A program made the position numbers and the translations under genes. The notes under the pieces are model-generated. The model was not told the origin of the DNA and did not search any database. It saw only the letters and a list, made by a program, of their open reading frames with translations. Below, piece after piece: positions 10,501 to 22,310 of a DNA stretch of 64,000 nt. Source of the stretch: Aselliscus stoliczkanus (Eukaryota > Chordata > Mammalia > Chiroptera > Hipposideridae). The stretch lies in contig CM066738.1 of NCBI GenBank assembly GCA_033961575.1, forward strand, positions 70,851,478-70,915,477, given 5' to 3'. Numbering within the stretch: the stretch's first letter is position 1; every line of letters begins with the position of its first letter.

Positions 10501-12780
10501 TCCTTTCTCTCTATGCTTCACTACCTGATTCCATTGTCTGAAAGATGACTTTTCATATATTCTATTGTTGTTGTTCTTTTAGTTGTTTCAGTAGGATAGT
10601 AAATATAGTTTCTGTTCTCCATCTTGTCCAGAGGCAGAAGCCTCCCACTAAACCTAAGGAATACACTATTGGTGTAAATACCTTCTCCATGAAATGTAGT
10701 ATTTTTTCATCCTGAAAATTACACGTATATATTTTTTTACATGTATATTTAACACAGTGCAATATCTCACATAGAATTAAATGACTAAAGAAAAAGCCAG
10801 GATCATTTATTATGATAAATGATTTAAACAATTATAGACATTCTTCTTTTGAAGAACTGGATGTTCAAATCATTGAGTTATACATATCAGAGTTGTTAAA
10901 ATGTACACCAACAACTTTGTTCTAGGAATAGATACTTTTACCCTATAGAATCCAATATTCGTAACTTTCCAGGACCTTTAAAAGAGGGGAGAAATTGAAT
11001 TAAACTGTTAAGTGTAGTTTATCTTTAAACTGTTCCATTTGGGGAATTTTTCATTGGTGGTTTTGCTTAATTTTTCAAAAGCCCTTCTGGTAGAACATGG
11101 AATTTGGATACTAATAAGCCCTATCAAGTAGATAGAAATTTCTGTTAAGGCACATTGGTAGGTACCTCTAACAAGACATTTCAAAGTCTTGTAAATTACA
11201 AGAAATCTTCAATTTAGGGGATGTCTAAATCCCATTTCATCACAGTCTCTGTGCTTGCAAAGGGTCCACTTTAGTGATTTATAAGGAAGGAATGATATAT
11301 CATTCATTCACTTTTTTTTTCTTCAAAACAGTTGTTGGATGGTTTACCCAATGACAGAATGGATACTAAGTTTGAATGTTGTAAATTTCCTGTGGTGGAG
11401 TCCAGTCTAAGAGTACAAGGAGAAAAGTTTAGGAATAAGAAAGTGCTGAAATGCAAATCCTTCAGCATTTAATTCTAGATGATGTAACTGAGTACCCACA
11501 CAAGAGGCCTCACAATTCTACCCACACATTGTAAGCCTCCAAAATATCTGTCTCTACAAGCCCAGACATTCTTTTAGCCTACAGCTGCTTTGGATATTGA
11601 GATTGCTTGACTTGCCATGGCAAGGTTCCATGTATTATGAATAAATATACAGTGGGGAAAATTTTTTTTGTGAATGGACCCAATTGTATAGTATGCCATG
11701 TCCCACTAGTACTGGTCAGAGTAAAGAGAGTGACAGAGCTTGCAGTACAAACCACAACTGAATGGACTGTTTCTTCGCCATATTGGGAAAAGACTATTAA
11801 TTGGCACATGTAGTCTTTTCTCAGATTTGTACACTGGATGCCAAAAATGGCAACAGTGACATTCTGAGTCACCCTTATGTCAGGTATTAAATATTTATTC
11901 CTTCAGGAAATAAATTTGTAACCAGAAATTAGATCTAATTTCATATAGTTTCAACCTTGTAGAAAATGTTTCTCCTCAAACCCAAGGCATTTCTATTTCC
12001 AGAAACAATTTTAGGTTATTCAGGGAAAATAGTCTCTGACTCTTTGTTATTGTTTAGATGATATTTACCTGTTGCTGAGCTACAAAGGATATCTCCTATT
12101 TCTTATTTTGTTCTCAAAGAAAAACATTTTTTCATTTATGTCTGTAGCTTTGAGTCAGTCTTCAGGGTTTTGTTGCCTGATAAAGTAGAACAGTAATTAA
12201 AGCCTGATATTAGCCTCTCAATGTTCTCAACATTATCTAGAAACCTTTGTGTACTGGATCTCATTTGTTTCCTTATCTGTTACATTTGATTAGAAATAAT
12301 GACACAGGTGATACTACTTTTCAGTCTTTGAGATGGACATATTTGTTTACTACTGGGAGAGCTGGGGTTTAGCACCTGTCATCAAGAAACCAATATGAAT
12401 ACAGCAATTATTACTAGGTATAATAATACTAACAATCAGACCCTATTTTTGGTAGTGCTCATATTTACTTGGTCATCTTGAACAAATATGAATAGGGCAG
12501 AGCAAGACCAGCTTCATAATTTTCCAAATCCAGTGCAAATTGAAAATGTGGGGCCCTTGCTCAAAACTTCAGTAACATTTCACAACAGAGCATTAAGCCC
12601 TTACTCAAGCCCTATTAAGTACAGGGCTCTCTACACAAGTCACACACACACATTAAGACAAAAGTCACAGTTAAAACCCATTCATACTCTTTTGCTAAAT
12701 TTCTTACCTATTTGGATGATTGCACACATTATTTTATGATGTCTTAATACCAACACAGAGAAGTTAACAGTAGTACCATT
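10501..12780. other. No gene recognised; apparently unique DNA
   Basis: AT-rich with scattered short frames on both strands (for example 97 codons on the minus strand at 11579-11872) that overlap each other and show no family motif. Nothing supports a gene or RNA. Confidence 0.5.
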
Positions 12781-12795
12781 AAGAAAGAGAAAAAT

Positions 12796-12881
12796 ACAGT
12801 GGTTAAGCACTGGCTTGGGAAGCCAGTGGCCCGGGTTAGGTCCCACATATGAGGGCCAGTGACACTGCCCTCAAAAAAAAA
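12796..12881 (+). mobile_element. Short-form tRNA-derived SINE, 5'-truncated
   Basis: Contains GTGGTTAAGCACTGGCTTGG, GGCCCGGGTT and GGGCCAGTGACACTGCCCTC followed directly by a poly(A) tail. Flanked by the direct repeat AAGAAAGAGAAAAATA (12781-12796 and 12882-12897). The long-form body is absent. Confidence 0.9.
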
Positions 12882-13079
12882 AAGAAAGAGAAAAATAGAC
12901 CAGCTCCCCACTGCCCTGTGCATGGTGGGCTTTCATCTGCCTGGGGAAAGCAGAACAGGTCTGTGGATCCAAGTGTTGGGGCTGCGCACTCTGGATAAGA
13001 ATCAGGTAGAGGCAGAGACAGCAAGGATAGACCCAGAAAAACAACCAGGAAAAAATATGGTGCCAAATATCCACCAGGA

Positions 13080-13221
13080 GCCCTTTTGAGCTAGCTTCCT
13101 TTGGAGTATACTGTCTTTTCTAAGTCCTTGAGCCATTCTCCACTGCTCGGGCCCACTTCTGCTCTTTGAAATGTATTTTTACTTCTAATAAACTCCTTTT
13201 CTGCAACTTAAAAAAATAGAT
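13080..13221 (+). mobile_element. Small retroposed RNA 3' end with target duplication
   Basis: A 142-bp block with AATAAA near 13188 and an A-run at 13210-13216 sits between perfect copies of ATATCCACCAGGA (13067-13079 and 13222-13234). This is the signature of an L1-mobilised transcript 3' end. The wording around 13140-13200 (ACTTCTAATAAACTCC) resembles an LTR R/U5 region, so an LTR transcript is one possible source. Origin not identified. Confidence 0.7.
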
Positions 13222-13235
13222 ATATCCACCAGGAA

Positions 13236-14284
<1,049 letters not shown>

Positions 14285-15886
14285 GCTGCCTGTATTTTCT
14301 ATCAAGATATCAGAGTAGATAAATGCTATGCTTGCCTCCTTTCATGACCACATCAAAATTACAACTAAATTACAGAGCAACATCATTGAGAATTGCCTGG
14401 AGGCTAGCCAAACAGAAGTTCTATAACTGAGGACACACAGAAAAAGCCACTTTGAGACTGGTAGGAGGGGCAGAGACATGTAACAAGCTGGTGTCACACC
14501 ACATTGGACCATTAAAAATCAAGAGAAATATCTCAGTGGGGGAGGTCCTTCAGAGGAGAGAGAGGTCCCCGCCTCACACAGGGTTCCCCGGCCCTGGGTT
14601 CCAGTGCTGGAGAAGAAGTCCCCCCAACTTCTGGCTGTGAAAAAAAGCAGAGATTTTGGATGAGTGAGACAGAGGGCAGCTGGAGTCCCATGCATTCCTC
14701 TTAAAGAGCCTACACACAGATTTACTGATGGACTCACTCGCTCTGAACCCAAGTGCTGCAGCAACAGCTTGAAAGGTAACAGGGACATATGGGGAGGAAC
14801 TGAATTGTCCGGATTCAGGGCAACTTCTGGGGGGCAGCTTTTTCCCAGAAAAAAAGGGCTGGCAGAATCCATTATTTCTCTAATGAGACCTCCCACCTCC
14901 CGTCATGCAGATGCAGGTAGCTGCCATATCTGAGTCTGCATCAACCTGGCTCACACAGCTGGCCCCGCTGTGGTGGTTCCCTGAGACCCCACCCTACCCA
15001 ACTTGCAGACACACCAAAGCTGCTTCCAGTGATTTTTTTTTCCATGCAAACAGCCTGTCTTGGCTCATGCTGTGATCTTTCCTAAAATCTTGCAAAGCCT
15101 CACAAACCCAGAACAAGCAGCATGTAGAATTGGCATGCCTTGTACCTCTTGCTGAGCAGCCCCAAGCCAGATACTGGTGAGAGCCAGTCTCAGTTTGAAG
15201 CCTAGTTGCTCCCAGACACCTCCAAGCCCAGCACAGGTGGCTGCCATCTGTGGATTGCTTTGTGGCTCATTCCAGGTGGCCCCAGTAGGGCACAGGCTGC
15301 AGCTGAACTTGGGCTGCAACAGATCCCCTCCCAAGAGGCCCAGAACCAAAAACCCAGCGGGCAGTTTCAGACCATACCAAAGGTCCACCCAACAACTTCC
15401 AAAAATGATAGACACAAAGGACAGACTGAGGAGGCTCCAGAGCTCTACTAAAACAAATCCTGCTCTATAGGGTCAGTCCCTGCACAACAGCTTCTCTAAT
15501 GTAGTCACAGCCAGTCCTTACAATCATTCATTCCAAAGGTCTATCTCATTCATATGCAAAGAGCAACCATGGCTCAACTACAACAGGAGGGCACACATAA
15601 CCCTCTCAGTGAATATACCTGGAGCATCCAGCTCATGTGACCAGGGAGATTGTGCCACTGGGCCCCACAGGACACCTCTACCAAGGTGTCCACTCTAACC
15701 AAGACCAGGCGGCATAGCAGCCCTCTCTACATAAGTCCACTCTACCAAGACCAGAAGACATAGCAGCCCTTCTTAATATATAAAACAAACCAGGGAGGCC
15801 ATCAAAATGGGGAGACAAAGAAACATATCCCACATGAAAGAACAGGACAAAGCTCCAAAAAAGTAACTAAAAAAAAAAAAAAAAAT

Positions 15887-16327
15887 GGGGCCGGCCGAGT
15901 GGCGCATTGGTTAAGCGCTGGTTTTGGGATGCCAGCGGCCCCGGTTCGGATCCCACATGAGGGCCAGTGACACTGCCCTCTACAGCTAACAACAGCTCCA
16001 CCTGGAGCTGGGCTGTGCGAGCCCCTGTGATGGTGTGGGCTGCAGCCCCTGCTGCAGTGGGCTGCCATAGGCTACAGTGAGTGGCCCGCAGCCAGCGTGA
16101 GCGGCTGACAGCCAAGCGTGAGCTGCCAATAGCCGCGATGAGCGACATCCAGAGGCCAGTGACCAATCTGCCTCATCCGGGAAGAGCGCAATGACGATAC
16201 CAACAGTGAAGCAACATCCTCTGCAACTAAACTGAAACAAGAAGACGGCAACTTGTCTGTTCCCCTTCCCCGATTCCCCAACGCTGTTCCCCTCCACCAA
16301 TTCCCCAATAAAATCTTTAAAAAAAAA
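15887..16327 (+). mobile_element. Long-form tRNA-derived SINE, near full length
   Basis: The head GGGGCCGGCCGAGTGGCGCA has A-box-like (TGGCGCATTGG) and B-box-like (GGTTCGGATCC) promoter elements, which derive from a tRNA. It is followed by GAGGGCCAGTGACACTGCCC, a ~330-bp body with repeated GTGAGCGGC/CAGCC units, and the tail CCCCAATAAAATCTTT plus A-run. The A-rich target makes the duplication hard to measure. Confidence 0.92.
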
Positions 16328-16603
16328 TGGAAATAGAGAAGCATGTACCAGACACAGAGTTCAAAACACTGGTTACCAAGAATGCTCAATGATCTCAGCA
16401 AGAACTTCAACAAAGAGATAGGAAACATAAAAATGGAGATAGAAAACATTAAAAAGAACCAGTCATAAATAAAGAATACAATAACTGAAACAAAGGGTAC
16501 ATGAGGAGTCAACAGTAGATTAGATGAAGCAAAGATCAAGTCAGTGAGTTAGAATATAAGGTAGCAGAAAACACCCAAACAGAATAGCAAAAAAAAAAAA
16601 AAG

Positions 16604-16730
16604 ATTCTGACTCTGAGTAGTGAACACACAATGTGATATACAGATAATGTATTACAGAAATGTACACCTGAAATCTATGTAACTTTGCTAACAATTGTCA
16701 CCCCAATAAACTTTAATTTAAAAAAAAAGA
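16604..16730 (+). mobile_element. 5'-truncated old L1 3' end inserted in ORF1
   Basis: GAACACACAATGTGATATAC, AAATGTACACCTGAAATCTA and CACCCCAATAAACTTTAATT are L1 3'-terminal phrases. An A-rich repeat (AAAAAAAGATTCT and AAAAAAAGAATCT) borders it on both sides and fits a target duplication. Confidence 0.7.
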
Positions 16731-17433
16731 ATCTAAAATTTGGGGACAGTTTAAAGGGTCTCTGGGATGACATCAAGCATACCAACATTCACATCAGAGG
16801 CATACAAGAAGAAGAGAGAGAGCAAGAAATTGAAAACCTACTTGAAGAAATAATGATGGAAAACTTCCCTAACCTGGTGAAGGAAATAGACGTACAAGCC
16901 CAGGAAGCACAAAAGAGTCCCAAACAAGATGAACCCAAAAAGGTCCACACCAAAACACATCAAAATTAAACTGCCAAAAGTTAAAGACAAAGAAAGAATC
17001 TTAAAAGCAGCAAGAGAAAAACAGTTACCTACAAGGGAGCTCCCATAAGACTGTCAGCTGATTTCTAAATAGAAACTTTGCAGGCCAGGAGGGATTGGCA
17101 CAAAATATTCAGTGATGATAAGCAAAGATCTACAACCAAGATTACTTTACCCAGCAGACCTTTCATTTAGAATTGAAGGACAGATAAAGAGTTTCCCAGA
17201 CAAGAAAAAGCTGAAGGAGTCAATCACCATCAAACCAGTATTAAGAGGAATTTTAGAGGGACTTCTTTGAGACAAAAAGAAAAAAAATACATTAAAAATA
17301 TGAATAATAAAATGGCAATAACTACATATCTATCAACAGCTACTTTCAATGTAAATGTATTAAATGCTCCAATCAAAAGATAGGGTGGCTGAATGGATAA
17401 GAAGACAAAACCCTTACATATGATGCCTACAAG

Positions 17434-18835
17434 AAAGAACAACTTTAAGGGGCCATCTAGCCCCAGAGCTTTCCATGGGGTTGGCCTGAGGCCTTTGGTG
17501 CAACTCCATTGCAGTTCAACTCTTCCCAATGCCCAATCTTTCACTCTTTCAAATGTTTTGATTCCAAAAGCACTTACTAATCACTTCCTACATGCAAATT
17601 TCTGCTCAGAATCTGTTTCCCAGGGAACTTAATCAATTGGTGCCAGACTGGTCCAAGAAAGCTGATGTTAAGATGGAATTTTAGAGCTGGCTCATCAGCA
17701 AGCTGGCTGACAATGAGAACTATATGACTGCTGGTAGGTGAAGCACTGATAGTGCTTGGCTTGCTAGAGCAGTGTAATTGCTAAAACGGTTTTGTTTTTG
17801 TTTTTTAACTCATGGGGAACTGAGATAGGACACCAGTGGAAGGGAAGGTACTGACAATTATAATACCTCAGGCTTTTGTGGAAGTACTAATTGTAAGCTA
17901 ACAGAATCAAATCACAGTTGTTGACTGCCACTGATAAACTGGGGGGAAAAAACGCTGAGGCTAATTAAGAATTTAAAAAGAAATAAAAACTCAACACTCA
18001 GAGATCCTCCTTGGTAGCAGATAAAGAGACTCATCTCCTGTAGCCAGAGAACAGAAGAATCTGATCAGGCTCAGGATTTAATTATGAGTAACAGAGTTCC
18101 ATAGAAAGGTGAATTCTCAGGGCCCTGGTGCAGATGTCATAGTCAAGGCCCTGTTTGGGTCTGTGGGTGCCTGAGTTGATTCACTCAAAAAACTTGAAGC
18201 ATCTGATCATCTCCCTGAAGCCTTTGGGCCTGGAGTGGCCTAGTCCTCTCAGTTAAAAGCTAGCTTTACACCCCACCACCCTTGCTTGGAGTCAAGGCAT
18301 GTCCTCCCCACCCCCACTCAATATCAAACCCTCTTCTCCTCATGACCTTCACCAATGACTACGATCAAGCTTCAATATAATCCAGGAAAGGAAGTGCTGG
18401 GCCTGCTAAAGGAGGAAAGGGACTATATGCTGAAAGAACTGGAGGATCTAGCCAGTATGTACTGGCAGGAGCTAGGAAAGTATGCATAAGGTTGGATTCT
18501 GAAGGTAAGGGATCAATGGAAAGAACATCAGGTTAGACAAGAGACAGTGTTTCAATATGGGAGCCCTCTCCTGGGATACAGGATTTAGCAGCTTGGCCAG
18601 AACCCCAGGAGATAGTGCTACCATGCTGACATGGTAACTCTTGGTGGCAGAAAAACCAATGGCCTGCACTAAGTGAAATGAAATTGCCAGAACTGCCTTG
18701 GAAAATGGAAGCAGTAATCAAAAGACTCAGAGAAATGGATATATGTATATGTATATCTATCCACTAACTCAGAACTAAATATGTTCTATGTGAGAGCCTA
18801 GAGAACTTGTTTTCTTAGACATAAAGAATGAACTG
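17434..18835 (+). repeat. Unplaced relic, possibly old endogenous-retrovirus internal sequence
   Basis: The left part (TTTGATTCCAAAAGCACTTA ... CAGAATCTGTTTCCCAGGGA) and the right part (CTATATGCTGAAAGAACTGG, TACTGGCAGGAGCTAGGAAA) sound like recurrent old mammalian repeats, perhaps ERV-derived. No retroviral motif or long frame survives. Family not identified. Confidence 0.3.
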
Positions 18836-21386
18836 GGAGAGGAGGGGCAAGATGGTGGCTGTGAGGAGGGCTCCATGAAATCTCCCCTGGAAATAGCCAT
18901 AATTTGAACTTCTAATACGCTTCAAAGAGACATCTACTCATCACACAGAGCAACTAAGAGTTCCACACAAGGATTGCTGGAAGGTGGGCAGTCTGGGCAA
19001 GTAGGGGAAGAAGGCGGCGAGACGCGTGAGGTGCAGCCCCCACCCGCGGCTGCTGAGTCACGGTGAGTGTTCCACCGGCTCGCTCCCTGCGGCCTGCGGC
19101 CCACCTAGAGTTCAGCAAGAGCGCGTTGGTTTGCAGTCTGAGGCTGGGCAAGTGCGGGAGGAGAGAGAGGAGACGACTGTGCAGAGGTACGAGCTGCACC
19201 CGTGGCTCGCCGGGTCCCCAGGAAGCAGGGTGCAGAGCCCCGCAGCGACAGGGCAAGATCAGTCCCTGCACCCTCCCGGTTCAGGGATCAGTCTCTGTGC
19301 CCACCGGGTCCCACGGAGCACAGAAGCCTGAAACCTGGGAGCAGGGGAAAACAGAGGACTCGCCCGCGGAGAAGCAGTGCGCCGGGCGGAGACACAGGTC
19401 CCTGGGGGACGGAGCGGGGATCGGAGCCGCTCGGCAGGGTACGCACAGTCCCCTGAACCCCGACGGCAGTCCCTCCAGGAGCACAGCAGGAGAACGGCGC
19501 GGGCGTGCGCCGGCTCCGAGGCAGAAACCTTAAACCCGGGAGCAGGGGAAAAAAGAGGACTCGCCTGAGGAGAAGCAGCGCACGCTGGCCAGAGTCACAG
19601 GTCCCGGAGAGACGGAGCGGGGATCTTATCCACACGGTAGAGTGCGTGCAATTCCCTAAATCCCGGCAGACCCTTTGGGAGAGCAGCAGGAACTCCGCTG
19701 GAGCATAAGAGGCAAAGGCCTTAGCTTAAAACAGTGTTGGAACTGTGGCTTTGTTTATTTTTATGTTTTTTATTTTTATTTTTTCCTTTTTCTACTCTTG
19801 AACAGAAAGCAAAAAAAACCAATAACGCACCCACTCCCACAAACTTTGGCCCCCACCAAGACAGTCTTAAACTGACTCCTGAATGGAGCAATAGGGGCAG
19901 ACTAGGAAGACATTCCTACCTGCAGGGGGTTGAGAATTTCCACCCCAGTAAAGGCTGCAGAGTGAGACTACCTACCCCGCCCCCACCTTTAGGCAAGGCT
20001 TGGGAGGCACGGCAAGTTCACCTGCTGAGGCACTAATTAACAGATTCTTAGCAGCAGGCTTTTGGTAGTGAGGAATTCTTTAATTCTCCACGGCTGTCAA
20101 CCCAAAGGGTGCCCAGAGATACTCATTGAGCCTTTGGGGGTGCAGCCTGCCTTGAGACAGGCAAAAGCAAAAAGGCAGTGACTTTGTAAAAACCACCAAT
20201 CACACGTCACAACCACACTCAAGTACAGCAAACCTGCAGTGCCAGGATCACGCTAGGCATCAGGTGGCCTACTGTTCCCACAAGACACACAGGAATTCTT
20301 GTACAGCAGACAAACTGAAGAGAGCTTGGTGGACTTTAGCCAAGACCGGCACGGGTATTTTTGGTTTGTTTGGTTTTATTCTGTTTTGTTTTCCCTTTAT
20401 TGGCTGCTTATCTTGGTTGCTTTTGGTTTTTATTTCTATTTCATTCTTATCATTTTGTAGTTTTTAATATAGGCATATATATAGGTGGATACAGGAGAAT
20501 ATATGTCCATATATATGGGTGTGTAGACAAATATATATATTGTTTTCTTTTTCTTTTTCTTTCTTCTCTTTTTCTTTTTTCCCCACCCTCACTTTCTCTC
20601 TTATTTTATTCATTCTTCTCACTGCTATACTTTTCCTCTTTTCCTTTTTTCTGCAAATTTTATTTTTTAATTTTTATTCTTACTTTTTTTATTATTATTT
20701 TAGTTTATTTTTATTTTTTATTTTAGGATATCGTATTTTATTTTGTTTCCTCTTCTGTTATTATTGTGTGTATGGTTTTTGTTTTGTTTCTTTGTTTTCT
20801 TCATTAGTATGATTGATATTTCTGTACAAGTTGACTGTAGTTTGATAGTTGTTTTTTTTTTTTAATTGTGCGAGCATTTGGTTTCCTTTGGTGGCTGTGG
20901 AGGTTGTTCTTGTTGATCTGTTATGCTCTAAAATCACTCTGCAGCTGTGGGTCCAAACAAACAGACACAAGAATCATCATACCTGGAGGCCAACTTTAGA
21001 TAAAACCAGAGCATGTCTGGGTTTGACATACAAGAGTCACACCCAAAAGGAAGTTGCTACAGGTACTAGGGCCCATAGGGTCCAAGTTACATCAGAGGGG
21101 TCAATCCTCTCACAGCTGCTCATAAACTGCAGACGCTGCTGATCCTCACAGCTAATCAATCTGGGAGTCAATCCCACCTACTGACAAGCCAAAAGTAATC
21201 AAAACTAAAACTTCAACAAGTGAGGACGCACGACACAAGGAACACCTCAGATACAAGCACAGGAGAATAAGGAGACTGAGTAATTCAAATATAAAGGACA
21301 CACACCATATAAGTTTACCCAGAAAAGACTGAGAAATCTGGGGGATCTATCTGTTATATTGAAGCAAACACAAAGAGTAAGCCAGA
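18836..21386 (+). promoter_or_regulatory. L1 5'UTR/internal promoter, with tandem monomers and a polypyrimidine segment
   Basis: The first ~900 bases are GC-rich with CpG and contain tandem 201-bp units. About 20345-20865 is almost pure T/C-rich sequence. The final part leads to the ORF1 ATG at 21387. Promoter function is inferred from L1 biology. Long frames across the GC-rich part (such as 19063-19533) have no homology and are compositional. Confidence 0.7.
19331..19732 (+). repeat. Two tandem ~201-bp L1 promoter monomers
   Basis: AAACCTGGGAGCAGGGGAAA at 19331 recurs as AAACCCGGGAGCAGGGGAAA at 19532. The blocks AGAGGACTCGCC, GAGAAGCAG.GC and GACGGAGCGGGGATC follow in the same order in both units. 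The second unit is more diverged at its right end. Confidence 0.85.
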
Positions 21387-22262
21387 ATGGGGAGACAAAG
21401 AAACACAATACAAATAAAAGAACAGAAGAAACTTCCTGAATCAGTGGAAATAGAGGAAATAGAGGTAACCAACGTATCAGAGACAGAGTTCAGAACACTG
21501 ATTATTAGAATGTTCAAGGAAATTAATGAAAATATAAAGAAGGATAGAGAAATCATGAAAAGCAACCAGCTAGAACTTAAGAACACAATTACTGAATTAA
21601 ATAACAAACTTGATGGAATCACTAGCAGATTGGATGAAGCAGAAAATCGAATCAGTGACTTAGAAGACAAAATAGCAGAGATCACTCATGCGGAACAACA
21701 AAAAGAAAAGAGAATGAAAAACATGGAAAATAGTTTAAGAGAGCTGGGGGACAACGTCAATCGCAATAACCCACGGGTCATTAGAGTACCAGAAGGAGAA
21801 GAGAGGGAGCAAGGGATTGAGAATATATTTGAAGTAATAATGTCTGAAAACTTCCCTAACCTGGCAAAGGACATTGAAATACAAGCTCAGGAAGTGCAGA
21901 GAGTTCCAACCAGGATGATTCCAAACAGGCCCACTCCAAGACACATTATAGTGAAAATGGCAAGGGTTAAGGACAAAGACAGAATCCTTAAAGCAGCAAG
22001 GAAAAGGCAGCAAGTTACTTACAAGGGTACCCCCATAAGATTATCAGCTGACTTTTCTACAGAAACTTTGCAGGCCAGAAGGGAGTGGCAGGAGGTTTTC
22101 AAAGTGATGAAAAATAAAGGCCTACAACCAAGATTGCTGTATCCAGCAAGGTTATCATTTAAAATCGAAGGCAAGATAAGGAGCTTTGCAGAAAAAAATA
22201 AGTTAAGGGAATTCATTACCACCAAGCCAGCTTTGCAGGAAATGCTAAAAGGGCTTCTTTAA
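21387..22262 (+). CDS. L1 ORF1p, intact (291 aa)
   Basis: Open from ATG 21387 (MGRQRN) to TAA 22262. Residues about 35-115 form a charged coiled-coil region (ITSRLDEAENRISDLEDKIA). About 127-205 correspond to the RRM (VIRVPEGEE; RPTPRHIIVKMARVKDKDRI). About 206-291 are the C-terminal domain (FSTETLQARREWQ, RLLYPARLSFKIEG, ending KPALQEMLKGLL). ORF1p trimers coat L1 RNA and act as a nucleic-acid chaperone in the cytoplasmic L1 particle. The RRM core reads RVPEG where sister copies read GIPEG, which may weaken RNA binding. ORF2 starts 48 bases downstream, the normal L1 arrangement. The host element is dead because ORF2 is broken, but this frame is uninterrupted. Confidence 0.9.
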   Translation: MGRQRNTIQIKEQKKLPESVEIEEIEVTNVSETEFRTLIIRMFKEINENIKKDREIMKSNQLELKNTITELNNKLDGITSRLDEAENRISDLEDKIAEITHAEQQKEKRMKNMENSLRELGDNVNRNNPRVIRVPEGEEREQGIENIFEVIMSENFPNLAKDIEIQAQEVQRVPTRMIPNRPTPRHIIVKMARVKDKDRILKAARKRQQVTYKGTPIRLSADFSTETLQARREWQEVFKVMKNKGLQPRLLYPARLSFKIEGKIRSFAEKNKLREFITTKPALQEMLKGLL

Positions 22263-22310
22263 GTAGAAGAGAAAAACAACCTAAGAAAGACTACGAACAC
22301 AACTGACAAA

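Larger units (their letters stand above)
15806..17269 (+). pseudogene. L1 ORF1 pseudogene split by two insertions
   Basis: It begins with the family start ATGGGGAGACAAAGAAACAT and ends near CTTCTTTGA at 17262-17270. A long-form SINE (15887-16327) and an L1 3'-end fragment (16604-16730) interrupt it. There are several frameshifts and in-frame stops. The RRM-like text (IHIRGIQEEER...) and the C-terminal RRDWHKI-type block are recognisable only in changing frames. Confidence 0.82.
14285..17433 (+). mobile_element. Old L1: 5'UTR, broken ORF1 and ORF2 start
   Basis: The 5'UTR (14285-15805) matches that of the element at 53271. A decayed ORF1 (15806-17269) follows, then the inter-ORF spacer and the first ~45 codons of ORF2 (GGTGGCTGAATGGATAAGAA near 17384). 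L1 similarity stops at 17433. Two retroposons have inserted into ORF1. Not functional. Confidence 0.82.

Noticed and set aside
14519..14896. 125-codon minus-strand frame
   Set aside because: Antisense to an L1 5'UTR, with no conservation against the matching region near 53500.
15887..15965. tRNA-like cloverleaf with A and B boxes
   Set aside because: It is the head of a SINE, repeated many times in the window with SINE tails and target duplications, not a tRNA gene.
17434..18835. Endogenous retrovirus with genes
   Set aside because: Only vague similarity of wording. No LTR pair, primer-binding site or open retroviral frame could be shown, so it is kept as an unplaced relic.
19063..19533. 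156-codon open frame in GC-rich DNA
   Set aside because: Lies in the tandem-monomer L1 5'UTR. Several overlapping frames on both strands are open simply because stops are rare in GC-rich sequence. No protein family motif.
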